64,000 nt of DNA from Trichoderma breve (lineage: Eukaryota > Ascomycota > Sordariomycetes > Hypocreales > Hypocreaceae). Position numbers and translations under genes: made by a program. This document shows positions 1 through 11,717 of this stretch, piece by piece. The DNA lies in NCBI RefSeq assembly GCF_028502605.1, contig NC_079235.1, forward strand, positions 2,108,001 through 2,172,000. Reading direction: 5' to 3'. Every line of letters begins with the position of its first letter. Position 1 is the stretch's first letter. The notes beneath the pieces were generated by a model. That model was not told the origin of the DNA. It saw only the letters and a program-made list of their open reading frames with translations, and searched no databases.

Positions 1-506
1 ATCCAACTCAGGCCGGGCCGGTTACCCCACGCCGGCCCGGTGTCTCTCACCTCCTCCCCAATGCAAGATGCAAGAGTACCTCAACCCGCATGTAACATTC
101 CCTAATCCTCTTATACTGTATCTAGTCCGTATACATTTCGTATTCCTCTTAGTTGCTATCAAACTATCACTCCCCCCCACACTTTCCTTCAAAAAGGCAA
201 TTCCGCCCACATCGCATCTTGACGTGCATACCCAACTAAAGCAGATAGAAGTCCTCCCGCCGCTACCCGGTCCAAGAAACGCCAACCAATTGACGTGTTC
301 TAGTAAGTAATCAAACAAATTCCGGCCCCAGAGGCGGGCTTTGCATCCGCCTTGCGTCTACTCGTACATGGAGCCCACATTGCCGCTTTAGGGCAATAAG
401 ATTCAGGTCGTGAATCCTGATGCTCCTCGCAAAAGAGTCACGCTTACTTTGTTACCCTCTTTGACTCACATGTCATGATATCTAAGATCGTACCTTGTCT
501 GTTTAA

Positions 507-513
507 TATATAA
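507..513 (+). promoter_or_regulatory. TATA box candidate of the PNPOx-like gene
   Basis: TATATAA is located 168 bases before the ATG at 681 on the coding strand and is followed by a pyrimidine-rich stretch, as in fungal core promoters. The transcription start itself cannot be read from sequence. Confidence 0.45.
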
Positions 514-580
514 GCCCCCTCGCTGCCATAGTGTCTTGCCCCTCCTTCTTATAAGTCATCAGCCAGTAACATAGGTAGAC

Positions 581-650
581 AGTCTCATTTGCAGAACCTC
601 GACTTACACAAACAAAGTCTCATCTCCAGAACCTCGACTTACACCAACAC
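581..650 (+). repeat. 35-bp direct tandem repeat in a 5' leader
   Basis: Two head-to-tail copies, 581-615 and 616-650, share the core CAGAACCTCGACTTACAC and differ at only a few positions. They lie between the TATA-like box and the start codon at 681, so they are probably in the 5' untranslated leader or at the transcription start. Confidence 0.85.
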
Positions 651-680
651 ACATACACATATACACACATCACCACCACC

Positions 681-1493
681 ATGGGCCGCCACACGCTAGA
701 ATACCCCAAAACAAAGGACAACACCGTCCGCCGCCACAACGAGCGCGCAATCTACGCCCTCGAGACCATCCACAACCTCATCAACTCCTCCCAGCTCCTC
801 GACGTCTCCTTCAACCCCCCAGACTCCCCCTTCCCCGCCACCCTCCCCATGATCGGCCACATGGGCTCCTTCGACCGCCCCAGCGCGGACCTCGGCGACC
901 CCCTGGACCTCTACCTCCACGGCTACGTCTCCTCCCGCATGATGAATGTCGCCCGCGCTACCAACAAGGATCAGGACAAGGACAAGCCAGAGGGCGATGA
1001 GAAGCAGCAAGGCCTCCCCGTCTGCGTCGCAGCCTCCCACGTCGACGCCCTCATCCTCGCCACATCCGCCTTCAACCACTCCTACAACTACCGCTCCGTC
1101 GTCCTCTTCGGCTACGCCACCCTCGTCGAAGACGACGCCGAAAAGACGTACGCCATGGAGCTCATCACAAACGGCGTCGTCCCCGACCGCTGGAAGACCT
1201 CTCGCCAGCCCCCCACAAAGGCCGAGATGCAGAGCACCAGCATCCTCAAGGTAAAAATCACCTCCGGCAGCGCCAAATTCCGCGACGGCGGCGTCTCCGA
1301 CGACAAGCACGACCTGCAGAACGAGGACGCTCAGAACTCCGTCTGGACGGGCGTGGTGCCTGTCTTCTCTAGCCTTGGAGAACCAGTGTCGACGACTTAC
1401 AACAAGGTCGATGTTCCGGCCAACGTAACTGATTTCATCAAGGACTATAACAATGAGAATAAAGAGTATGTGCTTTCGGCTATTAAGAAATAG
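681..1493 (+). CDS. Pyridoxamine 5'-phosphate oxidase-like FMN-binding protein
   Basis: Intronless gene for 270 residues. The sequence has the layout of the fungal flavin-nucleotide-binding (Pyridox_ox_2 / PNPOx-like split-barrel) family: an N-terminal helix with R-x-N-E-R-A-I-Y-A-L-E, a central strand pair with LPMIGHMG and DLYLHGYVSSRMM, then a VDALILATSAFNHSYNYRSVVLFG segment and a VTNGVVPDRW-like helix (ITNGVVPDRW). In the family this fold binds FMN and the true substrate is usually unknown; I see nothing that fixes one. The start ATG at 681 follows a run of ACC triplets, a good fungal context. A long antisense ORF over the same bases reflects high C at third positions and is not a gene. 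Confidence 0.85.
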   Translation: MGRHTLEYPKTKDNTVRRHNERAIYALETIHNLINSSQLLDVSFNPPDSPFPATLPMIGHMGSFDRPSADLGDPLDLYLHGYVSSRMMNVARATNKDQDKDKPEGDEKQQGLPVCVAASHVDALILATSAFNHSYNYRSVVLFGYATLVEDDAEKTYAMELITNGVVPDRWKTSRQPPTKAEMQSTSILKVKITSGSAKFRDGGVSDDKHDLQNEDAQNSVWTGVVPVFSSLGEPVSTTYNKVDVPANVTDFIKDYNNENKEYVLSAIKK

Positions 1494-1633
1494 ATCAAGA
1501 ACGGGCTCGGAGTTTGCTGGAATTTTATGTCTATATTACATGCGAGGTATTGAGAATGCAAGATGGGGAATTTTAACAGAGATGCAAAGAGAACAAATGT
1601 TTACAGCGAAATATTCAACAATGGAACTCATAT

Positions 1634-3504
1634 CTACCACCTTTCCCAAAAGGTAGCCGGAAGGCTGCTCCTCATGACCGCCCAGTGGCCAGCTGCGTTG
1701 GCATACTGTCCTTCCTTGACCTTGTCTGTCCCGTTTCTGAACAGGAAACCCTCCTCATCTTTGCCATTGGAGAACACATCTCCGGGTAAAACTTCATTTT
1801 GAGGTGTCAAGAAATTCTGCCTGGAAGGACTGTTAAGGTAATCTTCTTTCACCGGGTTACGAAACGTCAGTGCCCCTTTGGCTTTGCGACAAAAGATGAC
1901 CATGTTGGTAAAGTCCGAACCAGTCTCAGCAATAGCCTTGTCGTCAGGTAGATTCTCTCGAAATATACGACAGGTTGGAAAGTTTTTCAGTATGGTCCGC
2001 ACGATTGCTTTGGGAGTTGGCGACCTTAGATCGCCCGCGTAGTTCTATTCCCTGTATTAGCCAACTCATGCGTTCGTAAAGGATACAGCAAAAGAAACTC
2101 ACAATAGCAATGACTCCATCGGACTTCAGTAGAGTGTAGAGGTTCTGGAAGAATTCAAACGTGAATAAATCAACGGGCTCTACACCTCCCGTAAACACAT
2201 CATGAACAATGTAGTCATAGACATCCTGGGTTTCGTTGGCGGCTCTGTTGGTATACTTGACCGCGTCTTCGATGACCGCCGGGTGGTTCTCTCTGAGCTG
2301 GAAATACTTTTGAGCGAATTCGTAGACAACAGGGTCAATCTCCACAACGGTGGTCTCAATTCCATGAGACACGAGCGCAGACGGCGCAGTACCAATACCC
2401 ATACCACTAGCGATGAGTGTAAGCCTCAGTGATTTCATGACCATGAGATAGATGAAGCGACACTTACATGACCAATGCCTTAGCATCAGCATCCGCAACC
2501 GGCACCTCTCTCTCAACTAGGCGCACTGCTTCTAGCATAACGAAAATGGCATAAATAGGCTCTGTTACTTGATTGCCACGCCATTCAGCCCAATCGCCTC
2601 CCAACAGGCTATGATCAGCTCGCAAAACTCGCATCTTGCTCCGCGTCTGCTCAACCACCGATATGTATCCTGTAACAGACTCCCGCCTGTCCAAAATCAT
2701 CCAGTTGTCAGCCAACATGGTGGTATTCAACAACGCCATTGCAGTTGGTGTATCCACGTGAGGGTTGAACATGGCCGTATGCACCAATGCCGGGATTGCA
2801 AGGGCCAGATACTTGGAGGGTGCAAACACAGTGTACGACCCAGCCAGAAGGATCTCCATGCCCACTCTCGTGTACCAAAACACTGTCCCAACGTGTTTTC
2901 GCAGGAGCATCTCAGCGATATGTTCTATCAGCTTAAACGTTCCCCAAGATCCAACGCCAGGGACAGCATCTGCTAGGACCTTGGGCATCGAGCTCAGATC
3001 CACACCCTCCAGATTGTCTGCAACAGAAGCAGCCGTTAGAATCGCCATCGGAACCAAAGTGACTCCCTCAGTAACGAGAGGTCCATAGTTAGCCCCCAAA
3101 GTCTGACTAAACCGATACAAGAAGCACTGCATCACAGGCACATATAGCGCCACCAACGGAAGAAGCTTCTCCGTCGATATGGGGAGCACCTGGCGAAACG
3201 CCAAGTTACCCGCCCAGCCGATGAAGCAGCCAGCCATCAATGCCTTCGAATGCCACGCTGCCGCCGGTATCGAGCCATAGACGGGCGACAGCGCAAGCTG
3301 CGATGCATTCGAGTATACGCCCAACAAGGTCAGCAGCACCAAAGTCTTGACGTAGAGCACGACCTGGCCAAGCACGCGGTTGCTCCACGTGTCATTCTTG
3401 GCCTTGGATGCCAGATCCTTCAGCTCCCGCTCAAACCTCTCCGGCGTGAATCCCATGGATGTGTCCGCGGCATTGTCTTTAGTCGCTTTCTTTTGGCGCG
3501 CCAT
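1634..3504 (-). CDS. Membrane-anchored spermidine/spermine synthase-like methyltransferase-fold protein
   Basis: Three exons: 3504-2468, 2406-2103, 2044-1634, with introns of 61 and 58 bp; spliced product 583 residues. The first ~230 residues hold several hydrophobic segments (for example around VVLYVKTLVLLTLLGVY and LALAIPALVHTAMF), so the N-terminus is probably membrane-embedded. The C-terminal half is a Rossmann domain: the first splice junction restores VIGMGIGTAPSAL, a glycine-rich SAM/dcSAM loop, followed by VVEIDPVVYEFA with the acidic ribose-binding residue and a DYIVHDVFTGG strand as in spermidine synthases. The canonical aminopropyltransferase catalytic set is not obvious, so it may be a paralogue with another substrate. 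Function beyond the fold is inference. Confidence 0.8.
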
Positions 3505-4550
3505 GTTTGGCCAGATATAGAGAAACAGAAGCTCGATTACAGACAGGTGGTGAGAACAATGAATGAGAAATGAAAGAAAAAAGACGGAAATATGCCAAGC
3601 AAACTGGCTTCAGATGACCTGCATCTGAAGAATAATCGAATAATACTGAGAATGGCCGACAAAGGTTTACGTTTCAATTAATCCCACCTGCCTCTTGCAA
3701 AACATCTTGGGAGAACAAGGAGGTGCTTGGCGCTGTGGCGGTGCACGCACATCGACTGACTTTGACTGCATGTATGTGGCGCAAACATTGCCCTACCTAT
3801 TTGGGACATGGAGCAGCTCCGCTATAAGCACCAGGGCCGTGAGCAACCCACGAGAGATCTCGGAGATATAGAATCAGGTAGCTTGAGCTTAATTATACGT
3901 CTGCATTATTACCTGGTTATGAAATGACTTCAAGACTCTGAATAATCATTCTAGCATGTCAGATAGAAAGCACATCAGATTGAGGTCAATAGCACAAACT
4001 GTCACGTCATCTTCCCAACAGGTGAGCACGCCATATTCGCATAAGATTGAAAGAAAAATATGCCATCGTTAGACTATCAATCACCTAGCTACCTCGTCAA
4101 TCCGATTGCTTCGTCCTAGCTTTGCAAAATCCATTCCATCACCTTGCCTTAAAACGCCTTGTGTAAACACGTTCGGATCCCCGCTGGCCTCCGAGCGGGT
4201 ATCTCCTCTACTGGCTTCCGCCCATGACATTATGCCAAAAATAAACTTCTGAGAAAAACGAAAGAATACTAGAAGAAGGAAAATGCAAAGTATAAAACGG
4301 GGGTAAGAAGAAGAGAACCATCAAACGTAAAGTCATCAAACTCCTCTATCGCGTCAGTGTGGGGAGGAAATGCAACACTAATACCAGAAGTGCCCACACA
4401 CAACTGATGCCAAAATCATTCATTCGTTTCCAAATCGCATATTCCAAGCCGAAGAAATAGAAAGGAAAAAAGAGAAAAACAAACAGAGGGAGGAAAGAAC
4501 GCAAAAAATCGAAGGTATATGCAAATTCGGCAACACTTCTTTCACCTTCT
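3505..4550. other. Intergenic, divergent/tail region without gene
   Basis: About 1 kb between the start of the spermidine-synthase-like gene and the stop of the Zn2Cys6 regulator. Only short, compositionally ordinary ORFs occur; a purine-rich stretch at about 4260-4500 lies just past the regulator's stop codon and would be its 3' untranslated end. Nothing else is supported. Confidence 0.6.
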
Positions 4551-6937
4551 TTACATCGGTGTTGCATAATCATCATCTCCCATACCCTCGTCGCTAATCT
4601 CTGATTCACTCAGAGGGCTCTGGGCATTACTGACGTCTGTGCTGGGCAAGTTGCTGAAGCTGCCCAAAATGTTGACTCCGCCAGAAAATGAACTGGGCAT
4701 AGACATGGCGGAGAAGTCTGCCATGCTGCCAGTGCGACTCATGGATGGCTTTTCCGGAAGCTGCTTCAAAAGGCCGGTTGAAATATCTAACATCGTCATG
4801 GCAAATTCCGTCAGGCCCTTGCTCTGGCCCGGCTTGCAGCTGACCGACAACGTCCACCGGTATTCACCGAGTCGACGCCTATACCACTCTGCCTCTTCCC
4901 GGCCAGGTGATGTCGCCCAGAGCAAAGATCCGAACGTTCCGATGAGGGCAAAGTTGGTTTTTGAGGCGAAATACCAAAACGACTGGATGTGATTCGGCAT
5001 CAGTCGGTTAACAAAATCCATGGCAGAAATCAAGCGAGCCTTAGCGGCACTGCGGCAGATGTGTTGCACGTATGAGTCGACCGACGATGTGTTGGATGCC
5101 AGCGATCGAATGATGCGTCTATGGAGGGTGATTTCGGTTGCAAAGTATCCCAAATGAAGATACCCAATGCACGATAGCCTCCCCGACATTTTGCTTGCCG
5201 AGTACGAATCCAACCGAATATTGGTGGGTAGCCCGCTATACCACTCTTTGAGTCTAAGCTGGATAGGTTTCGCTAGTGAAAGGACCAGCTGTGTTCCTCC
5301 AGAGCCCGCGTTGGAGACGGTCTGCATGGCTTGCAGAGTATAAAAGGTGTCGAGGATCACGGAAAGAATCTCGGAGAGCTGCACGAATCGTGTAAAAACA
5401 AGGCGGCCCTTTTCTATGTCCTGGCGCTCCTCCTGATCGTTCTCATCCCATTCGACATCGGGAAAGTCGTTGGCACGCAACGGCCGGACGGCCCAGTTGG
5501 AAGGGAAAATATGAGAGGGCCTCCCGTGGACGAGAGCACCCCATTTATCTTGCATGTACAGGGCCCAAGCCAGACGCCTTCGCAGCCCCTTTTCCCATGG
5601 TGGGATTTTCCATCCCGAGCAGTCCAGGTGGAGGCCAAGCTCTTGAGCAATAGCAACCAACTGCGCAGTCGGAGCCCACTGGTCGCCCTCGGGTCGCTGA
5701 GATAGAAGAAGCCCAGCTTGGACTGTCGACAGTTTCGGTCGGAACATGGCATCTTCGAGGGTCGTGCGGACGAGCCTTTCTAATTCACGCACGTCGGGGC
5801 GGGGAAGCTTGGACAGTTCATCGTGGTGATCCCACCAGTTGATGGCGAGAATATAGACGGCGGCGAGGATGGGTGGTGAGAACTCGCGATAGGATCGTTC
5901 ATACTTTTCCATGAAGACGGTCTTCTGGATGATGGGCATTCCGGGATGGACGACTCGGAAATACAGGTCGATGAGTGTGCGGCCATGGGGGGCCACGATG
6001 GCCTCGATGGCGTCCAGATCTTCAATTACATGGTCGTAGCCGGGCGTGCTCTGGTCCGGCAGCATGAGAAAGGTGTCCGAGTCGCTGACCTTGCGGAGAG
6101 TCCCGCGGGCGAGAAGGCTCTCGTCATGCGTGTCAAAGGGAGAGAGGTTGATGAGAGAGGGCTCGAAATCAGTCGTGGGGCCGATATACTGGCTGTACCG
6201 ATCTTCTTGGAGACCTAGCGTCCGCTTGAGCATGGTGGGGCCGCCGACATTGGCCATGTCTTCCAAGAATGAGCTGCTGGCAGCAGTGCTGGAGAGGCTC
6301 GAGTTGTGATTTCTGCGGCTGGGGATACCGGGGGAGCTAGAAAACCAATCATGTGTCAGATTGTTATGCAACGTGGGACGTCCTTTTGGCTGTGAGGGAC
6401 AGGACAGGGCGGGATCATGTGGTGGAACGAGTCGAAGCGAGGCAATTCGGCACGGGGGAGGGAGAGAGAAGGAGAAGCAAATCAAAAACAAGGCAAAGCT
6501 AAGCAAGGCCAGGCAAGGTAAAGCAAGGCAAGGTAAAGCAAGGTAAAGCAAGGCAAAAGGCACAAGAGCAATGATAATACTGACCCTCTCTTGACGCTTT
6601 CATCGGCAGAATCCCCGTTAAGCTTCCTCTTACGGGTCTGAGGGCTCGGCGACACTAGCGAGCATTCGGTGCCGTTGAGCTGACAGGGCATGCAGCCATC
6701 GTCATCCTCGGCCACGGTACACCTGGTGCCAGAGAAGCGACAGGCCTGACACGGGGGAGCGGCAGCCCCAGGAAATGAGCCGGAGTCGATGGATCCCCTG
6801 CCATGCAAGCTCGCGGGGCCTATCTCGAACCTGTGGGAGCTGTTCTGGCGGCGTGGGAGTGGGAGTGGCTCCGGCCTTGGAGGTTTGGGAGCGATGGCGA
6901 TTGGCGCCGTGCGCTGGATAGGAGCGTCATGGGCCAT
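4551..6937 (-). CDS. dal81: Zn(II)2Cys6 transcription factor, TamA/Dal81-like
   Basis: Two exons, 6937-6585 and 6336-4551, separated by an unusually long 248-bp intron full of a short purine repeat; product 712 residues. Residues 63-92 form a binuclear zinc cluster with spacing C-X2-C-X6-C-X8-C-X2-C-X6-C (Cys 63, 66, 73, 82, 85, 92). A basic KRKL patch follows at about 102. The middle is a fungal-specific transcription factor domain with VAPHGRTLIDLYFRVVHPGM and LSTVQAGLLLSQRPEGDQW, the pattern I associate with TamA of Aspergillus and Dal81 of yeast, co-activators of nitrogen-catabolic genes. The cluster lacks the usual basic residues between Cys2 and Cys3. The C-terminus is Ser-rich and acidic. 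The orthology call is from memory of the family. Promoter DNA is rich in GATA sites. Confidence 0.75.
6487..6558. repeat. Imperfect AAGGCAAGGTAAGC purine repeat inside an intron
   Basis: On the + strand the words CAAGGCAAGG and TAAAGCAAGG alternate about seven times. The tract lies wholly inside the intron of the TamA/Dal81-like gene, where the transcript carries the pyrimidine-rich complement. Its presence explains the intron's atypical length of 248 bp. Confidence 0.8.
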
Positions 6938-6987
6938 GGCTTGGCCAGTTAGGATGAACCCGGAAGTGTCAAAGTATGTGCGGGTAT

Positions 6988-7579
6988 GATAGATTAGCGA
7001 TAGATACTACTAAGGTATCAAATGTATCTACAGTAGATACTCCGTAGCAGGTATGTATTAGGTGCTGCGTGTAGGTAAGTAAACTTGGAGATAAGTAAAC
7101 GCAAGCAGATACGGAACGCCTCTCCAAGGGCTTGCTGCTAGTAACTCCGTAATCTTTCAAGATGGATTGGATAGATAATAGCCGTACGAGCAGCCAACTG
7201 GGGGAGGCGGGGGATAAGGAAAAGAAGCTTGCGGGAGGCTGCGTGACAAGAGAACCACCCCGGAGATGCAAAAGTGATGCTATTCGCTACCCCAAGGCTG
7301 GATGAAGGAGGCTCCCCACGCCTGGCAACTCGGGTATGACGCAACGCGGCAGAGGCTGAGGCTTGAGTCCAATCCAATGCTGGACTGAGGAACGGAACAG
7401 AACGAGCGTCTCTCGGGTCGCCCGATAACGGAAACGGCGGAGAGATAAGGGGACGACAAAAGCCAAAGCAACGGTTGGTCAACTGTAGGAGATCGGCCCT
7501 TGTATGTTTTTTGTGGGTGTCCGTGATAAGGTTGCTGAAAAAGGGCGTGGCGCTACTTATTTAGTCCGAAGCAGATAAG
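6988..7579. promoter_or_regulatory. Cluster of GATA-factor sites upstream of the TamA/Dal81-like gene
   Basis: Between 6988 and 7218 there are at least eleven GATA or TATC words (6988, 6999, 7003, 7016, 7025, 7036, 7090, 7108, 7170, 7174, 7213), about two being expected by chance. Full GATAAG hexamers occur at 7090, 7213, 7444, 7525 and 7574. The nearest lies about 50 bases before the start codon at 6937. GATA sites of this kind bind AreA/NIT2-type nitrogen regulators in filamentous ascomycetes; binding here is inference. Confidence 0.6.
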
Positions 7580-9446
7580 AAGCACGAGCAAGACTGGTCG
7601 ACGACCCGGTCGCTGGTACCCGCCAAGGACGGCCTTTTTCGAGCAGCAGGATGGGATTGGGGGACAAGAAGTAAACGGATGACAGCCAGACTAGGAGGAG
7701 ATACGCGTTTGGGGATCTTCAAGTTCAGGTGATGATGGTGGCCAGGATGAGATAGGCTTTGGTTATCGGCGTCATTTGAACCGGGGGGTAACCGAATATA
7801 AAGCTGGAGAAAGCACCACCTCGCAGACGTTTTTCTTTTCTGTCCCCTTCCTAGATCGACTTCATCCAGCGGGTTTCAGTTAGGATCTGAAGGAGAGCAT
7901 CGGGCCAAGTTTGGGCCGGTGAAGATACGTAAAACGTGGCGGTGGTATCAGCAGATGCCTGAACTATGTGCGAAGGATATGACAGATGATAGATGGCCAA
8001 GAGCAGCAGCTGAACGGACAGGCCGGGAGAGGAGCGAGATCTAAGAGGCTGGATGGGCCACGCCGCAGCTCGCTTCTTTTCGTTCCTTGTCGTGTCTCTT
8101 GCTTCCGAAAATGACCGATGCCGAGCTTGAGGGAAAAAGATAAAGTTAAGAGGGTGAGAGAAGTGAGAATGAGCGAGAAGAAGGACGTAAAGATGAGGAT
8201 TAGACAAATGACATGTGCTTCCCCAGACCAGGGCTACCCTTTTTACCGGAACGGACCCAGTGTGGATGGATTGTCACACAAGCGATGGGACGCTTTTAGG
8301 CCGGTCCCTCGCCGATGCTAGTGAGTAGAGAGGACTCGGCTTGAGCCAACCCAACCGCGGCGGTTTGTAAAATGGCGTTTGCTTGGCGATCTTGAGGTCC
8401 GGAAGTGCGAATTAGGCAAAGGGGGGCCTGTTTTTCTCGTTCAATAAAGGGCGCCGCCACCGACCACCCGTGGCTAGAGTTCTAGAGCCCAGGCAGCTGT
8501 CCAAACGTAAGAATGATGATGGCTTGTTTGCTGATTTTGGTTGACCGTCGAGTGATTGAAAAATGCGGCCAGCCGAGTAAGACAAGACAGCAATCAGCAG
8601 CAAATTCAATGCAATGCAATGTAATGCAAATGGCTTCGATGCTCGTCCAAGTATGCAGTACCTAGCATGCCGTTCGCTAATCGCGCTGCTGGCGGGTCAC
8701 TATTACTCAACGTCTTACCTTGTCTGCCCACGTACTCTGTACAAGTGCTGAGGCTAGCAAGTGCTGAGGCTAGATTCGTTTGGATTGGATGGGATGGATC
8801 CGTCGCTGAGTGGGATGGGTGCGATGCCTTCCAGACTCACATGTACGAGGACGCACGATTACAAAGTACGACGTCCAAGAAAAAATTGTACGTACGCAAA
8901 ATGCTTTACAGGAATCCCAGTGGCACGGCAGCATCCTCAATGCTTGGCATGATTAAAAACACACAAATTGTCTGATCCTGACGTTTCCTACACTGAAGCA
9001 ACCTGTTCTATTTCTGTATCACAGAATAGTCCCGCGTGCTGTCAAAACTACGTTGACCAGTGAGATAGCAATCCCCTTTTTCCCTCCCAGCACCCGACTC
9101 ATACATCGAGCCGTGCCTGGAGCCCACAAAAGTGTCTCGGTGGCTTTTTGTGCGTGTTTCCGAACGCCTGGTTTCAGGTCCTGAGCTTCTGTCTTTCTCC
9201 CCGAGAGCCTAGTGCTTGCTTGCACGGAGTATTATCCCTAGGTATGCCTAGCATAATAACGGAGATGGGCCCATCCGCGCGTGCGTGCATGCTTACCAAA
9301 GAAAATTCACCAGAGTTCCATCCTCGAGTGCCACTGATAAATGAAAACTACAGTATCCGTAATATCATGAGATGAGAGATGCAATGCAACACCAGTGATT
9401 TGATTTGCCTGTGATTGGTACCGTGTACGAGTGCTGTCACAGAAGC

Positions 9447-9466
9447 ACGAGCACGAGCACGAGCAC
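9447..9466. repeat. GAGCAC hexanucleotide microsatellite
   Basis: Three to four uninterrupted GAGCAC units in non-coding DNA. No gene is near and no function is suggested by position. Confidence 0.75.
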
Positions 9467-11717
9467 AGCTCCAAAATGTCTTGATGCTTCAATCCAATTA
9501 ATTAGTCACCCAAAGAAATCAAGGGTCCAATGCATGCACCCATCTGTCGTCGCAAGTGGGGACGGGCGCAGGTATGCGATACCGACGCCGTTTCTGCTAG
9601 TCAATCGGGCCTTGCAACCTTGTCTTATCTGTGACGGATCAAAATTAATAACCGCTCGAGATAAAGCTGCGCTTGGCATCTTGGCCTTGGCCTTGTACAA
9701 GGTACAACGCAGCGCCGGCCCAAAAGAGCGCTAGCAGTAATATTTCCGTGTCGCATGTACGTCACCGCCGGCCGTGCATTTTACCCCCTTGGGATGGATG
9801 CTTTTCTCTCTCCACCATACTGGAGATCGGATTCGAGTCAAGCAAGATCAATTGCGTTTTCGCGCTGTCACCGGCTCCCGAAACAGGCAGCTTCGGGAAA
9901 GAGGGCGTCGGCACTACTCTATGCTGGATTACATGATGAGGACCTTCAAAGCAGCGTGAAGCCCTCGTCGAAATTGCCGGTGCTGCCAGCCAGCCGATCT
10001 CTCTCTGTGCCGAATCGGGCCAATGCGTGGCGGTAGTGTAAATAAAATCAGCCCAATAAGAAGGAAAAAATAAGCAACAAACGCAACACTGCATTGGTTC
10101 CGCTAAGCAAAGAGGCCAAAAAAACACAAATGCTGCTACTGCTCCGTAAAGCTCGTACTATTACCAAATGGAAAAGCCTCGCTGCGACAGGCCTTGAATA
10201 CTTCTCACGTAATGGCCAACGCCTGCGCTCAGCCCCCCGGTGCCCATCTCAGGTGGCATGTCACCACCACTCCATCTCCATTCAGATGTCGGCATATGCC
10301 ACTACATCTTGATTCAGCCTCATTGGGTGGTTCTGGCAACACATCTCGTGCCGTTGGCGGTACAGGCACAAGGCAAGGCGCCAAGGCACGTTAGCCGAGC
10401 TCCGGAGGTTGCATTTGCGAGAATTAAGTGACAAATTGCAATATACGAGTGCAGCCGTCTGCCGTAGTTTATCTGTCTTCATCAGACGAGAAAACTCGCT
10501 CTGCTGCTACCCCCCTGTTCCCCTTTTTGTTCCTCATCACTTTCATGCAAACGAAAGAGAGGTCGGAACAGAAACGAACAACGAAAATGGCTCGGCTCAT
10601 CGCCCCAAAACCCCTGCCCGTGAAATACACGTGCCCCCCACACAATCGAACGAAACTCCCCGTTTTGCGGCCTTTTTGGCTCTGGGATGTTGATATTCCC
10701 CCAAACGACCGCGCCAACCGTCAGGTTTTCCCTCTCGTATTGTGTGCTTGTAATATCTCAAGGCCGCAGAGAACACGTAACAAATTCGTTGTATAACGCG
10801 CGCGCCAACTTTTTACCGTAATTACTATTTTCTCCGTGGTCCGTTCCTCGGCCGTCTCCGCGAACTCCTTCTTTAGTCAACGTAGCAACGGCCCGTTTTC
10901 TTGTTTCATTACCGGGCTCTCCAATCAAGCCCATCGCAAAGTTCCCTCCCGCACGCAGCGTTGGATCGGCCGCGGCCCCGAAAAAGCTCAAACCGAGGGG
11001 CCGTTGAGAACTTAGAACTTTGTCCAAGTGACTCAGTAGACGTCATCTGCATGAGGATCTGGACTCGATCAAGACAAAAATGTTCTTCAGTCCCGACAAA
11101 AGTACATCTTGGCTCTTCCTCACGGAGCGTGCACGCATTGGCATGCATCTTTTTTTGTTTTCAGTGCTGTTCTATTCCCCCCCTCCCTCACGCGATCTAG
11201 GATGCAGGCCCGCAGCTATGATGAGATGACACTACGTAACGAGATTTCGCTTCTCCCGCGCTCGTCTGCTGATTCTTGACCGCACGTTTGACGTGAAATA
11301 AACTCGGTCGTTTCGAATTATCCCGAGCCCGGAATCGTTATTCTCCGTTCCCTCCATGTCTCGCCCATCCCATCTGTGGCATCGAGGCCACGACTCAGTG
11401 TTAAGACGTTGGTGGCTAATCCTTCAGCTGAACATGCCATTCCCCCGTGGAGAAGATCGATACGTGTAGACAAGTTCCCCCAAATCAGGCTATATGCCAC
11501 GTGCATGTGGGGATTCCGCCCATGATGCAATTCGTGAGATGCTGTGCAGCTTTGATATGCCATTGGCCGTGTAAGCTTGGTGTTTCTGTCAAAGAATTGG
11601 CAAGGCATGTACAGTATCGAGCCGCAAGATGAATGTCTTTCGCTTCTATATGCAAACCGTCATATCTATCAACACCTCTATTTCTTATTCATAACCGTGT
11701 ACATTCAAAACTCCGAT

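Larger units (their letters stand above)
1..680. other. Upstream region of the PNPOx-like gene
   Basis: No convincing gene is seen here; short ORFs have no family character. The last 180 bases look like a promoter for the gene starting at 681: a TATATAA box lies at 507-513 (about 170 bases before the start codon), followed by a CT-rich stretch and a 35-base direct tandem repeat at 581-650 that is listed separately. Confidence 0.6.
6938..11717. other. 4.8-kb region without recognisable gene
   Basis: No ORF in this stretch shows family character, coding bias or plausible splicing partners; all candidates are under 125 codons and overlap on both strands. It is upstream of the regulator (minus strand) and downstream of the GNAT gene. 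It contains a dense group of GATA motifs at 6988-7580, a GAGCAC hexamer repeat near 9447-9466, and a duplicated GTGCTGAGGCTAG word near 8743-8772. I would treat it as a long regulatory or non-coding-RNA-bearing region. Confidence 0.6.

Noticed and set aside
696..1310. 204-codon antisense ORF over the PNPOx-like gene
   Set aside because: Val/Gly/Glu/Asp-rich composition is what high C third positions on the sense strand produce; the sense strand has a real family match.
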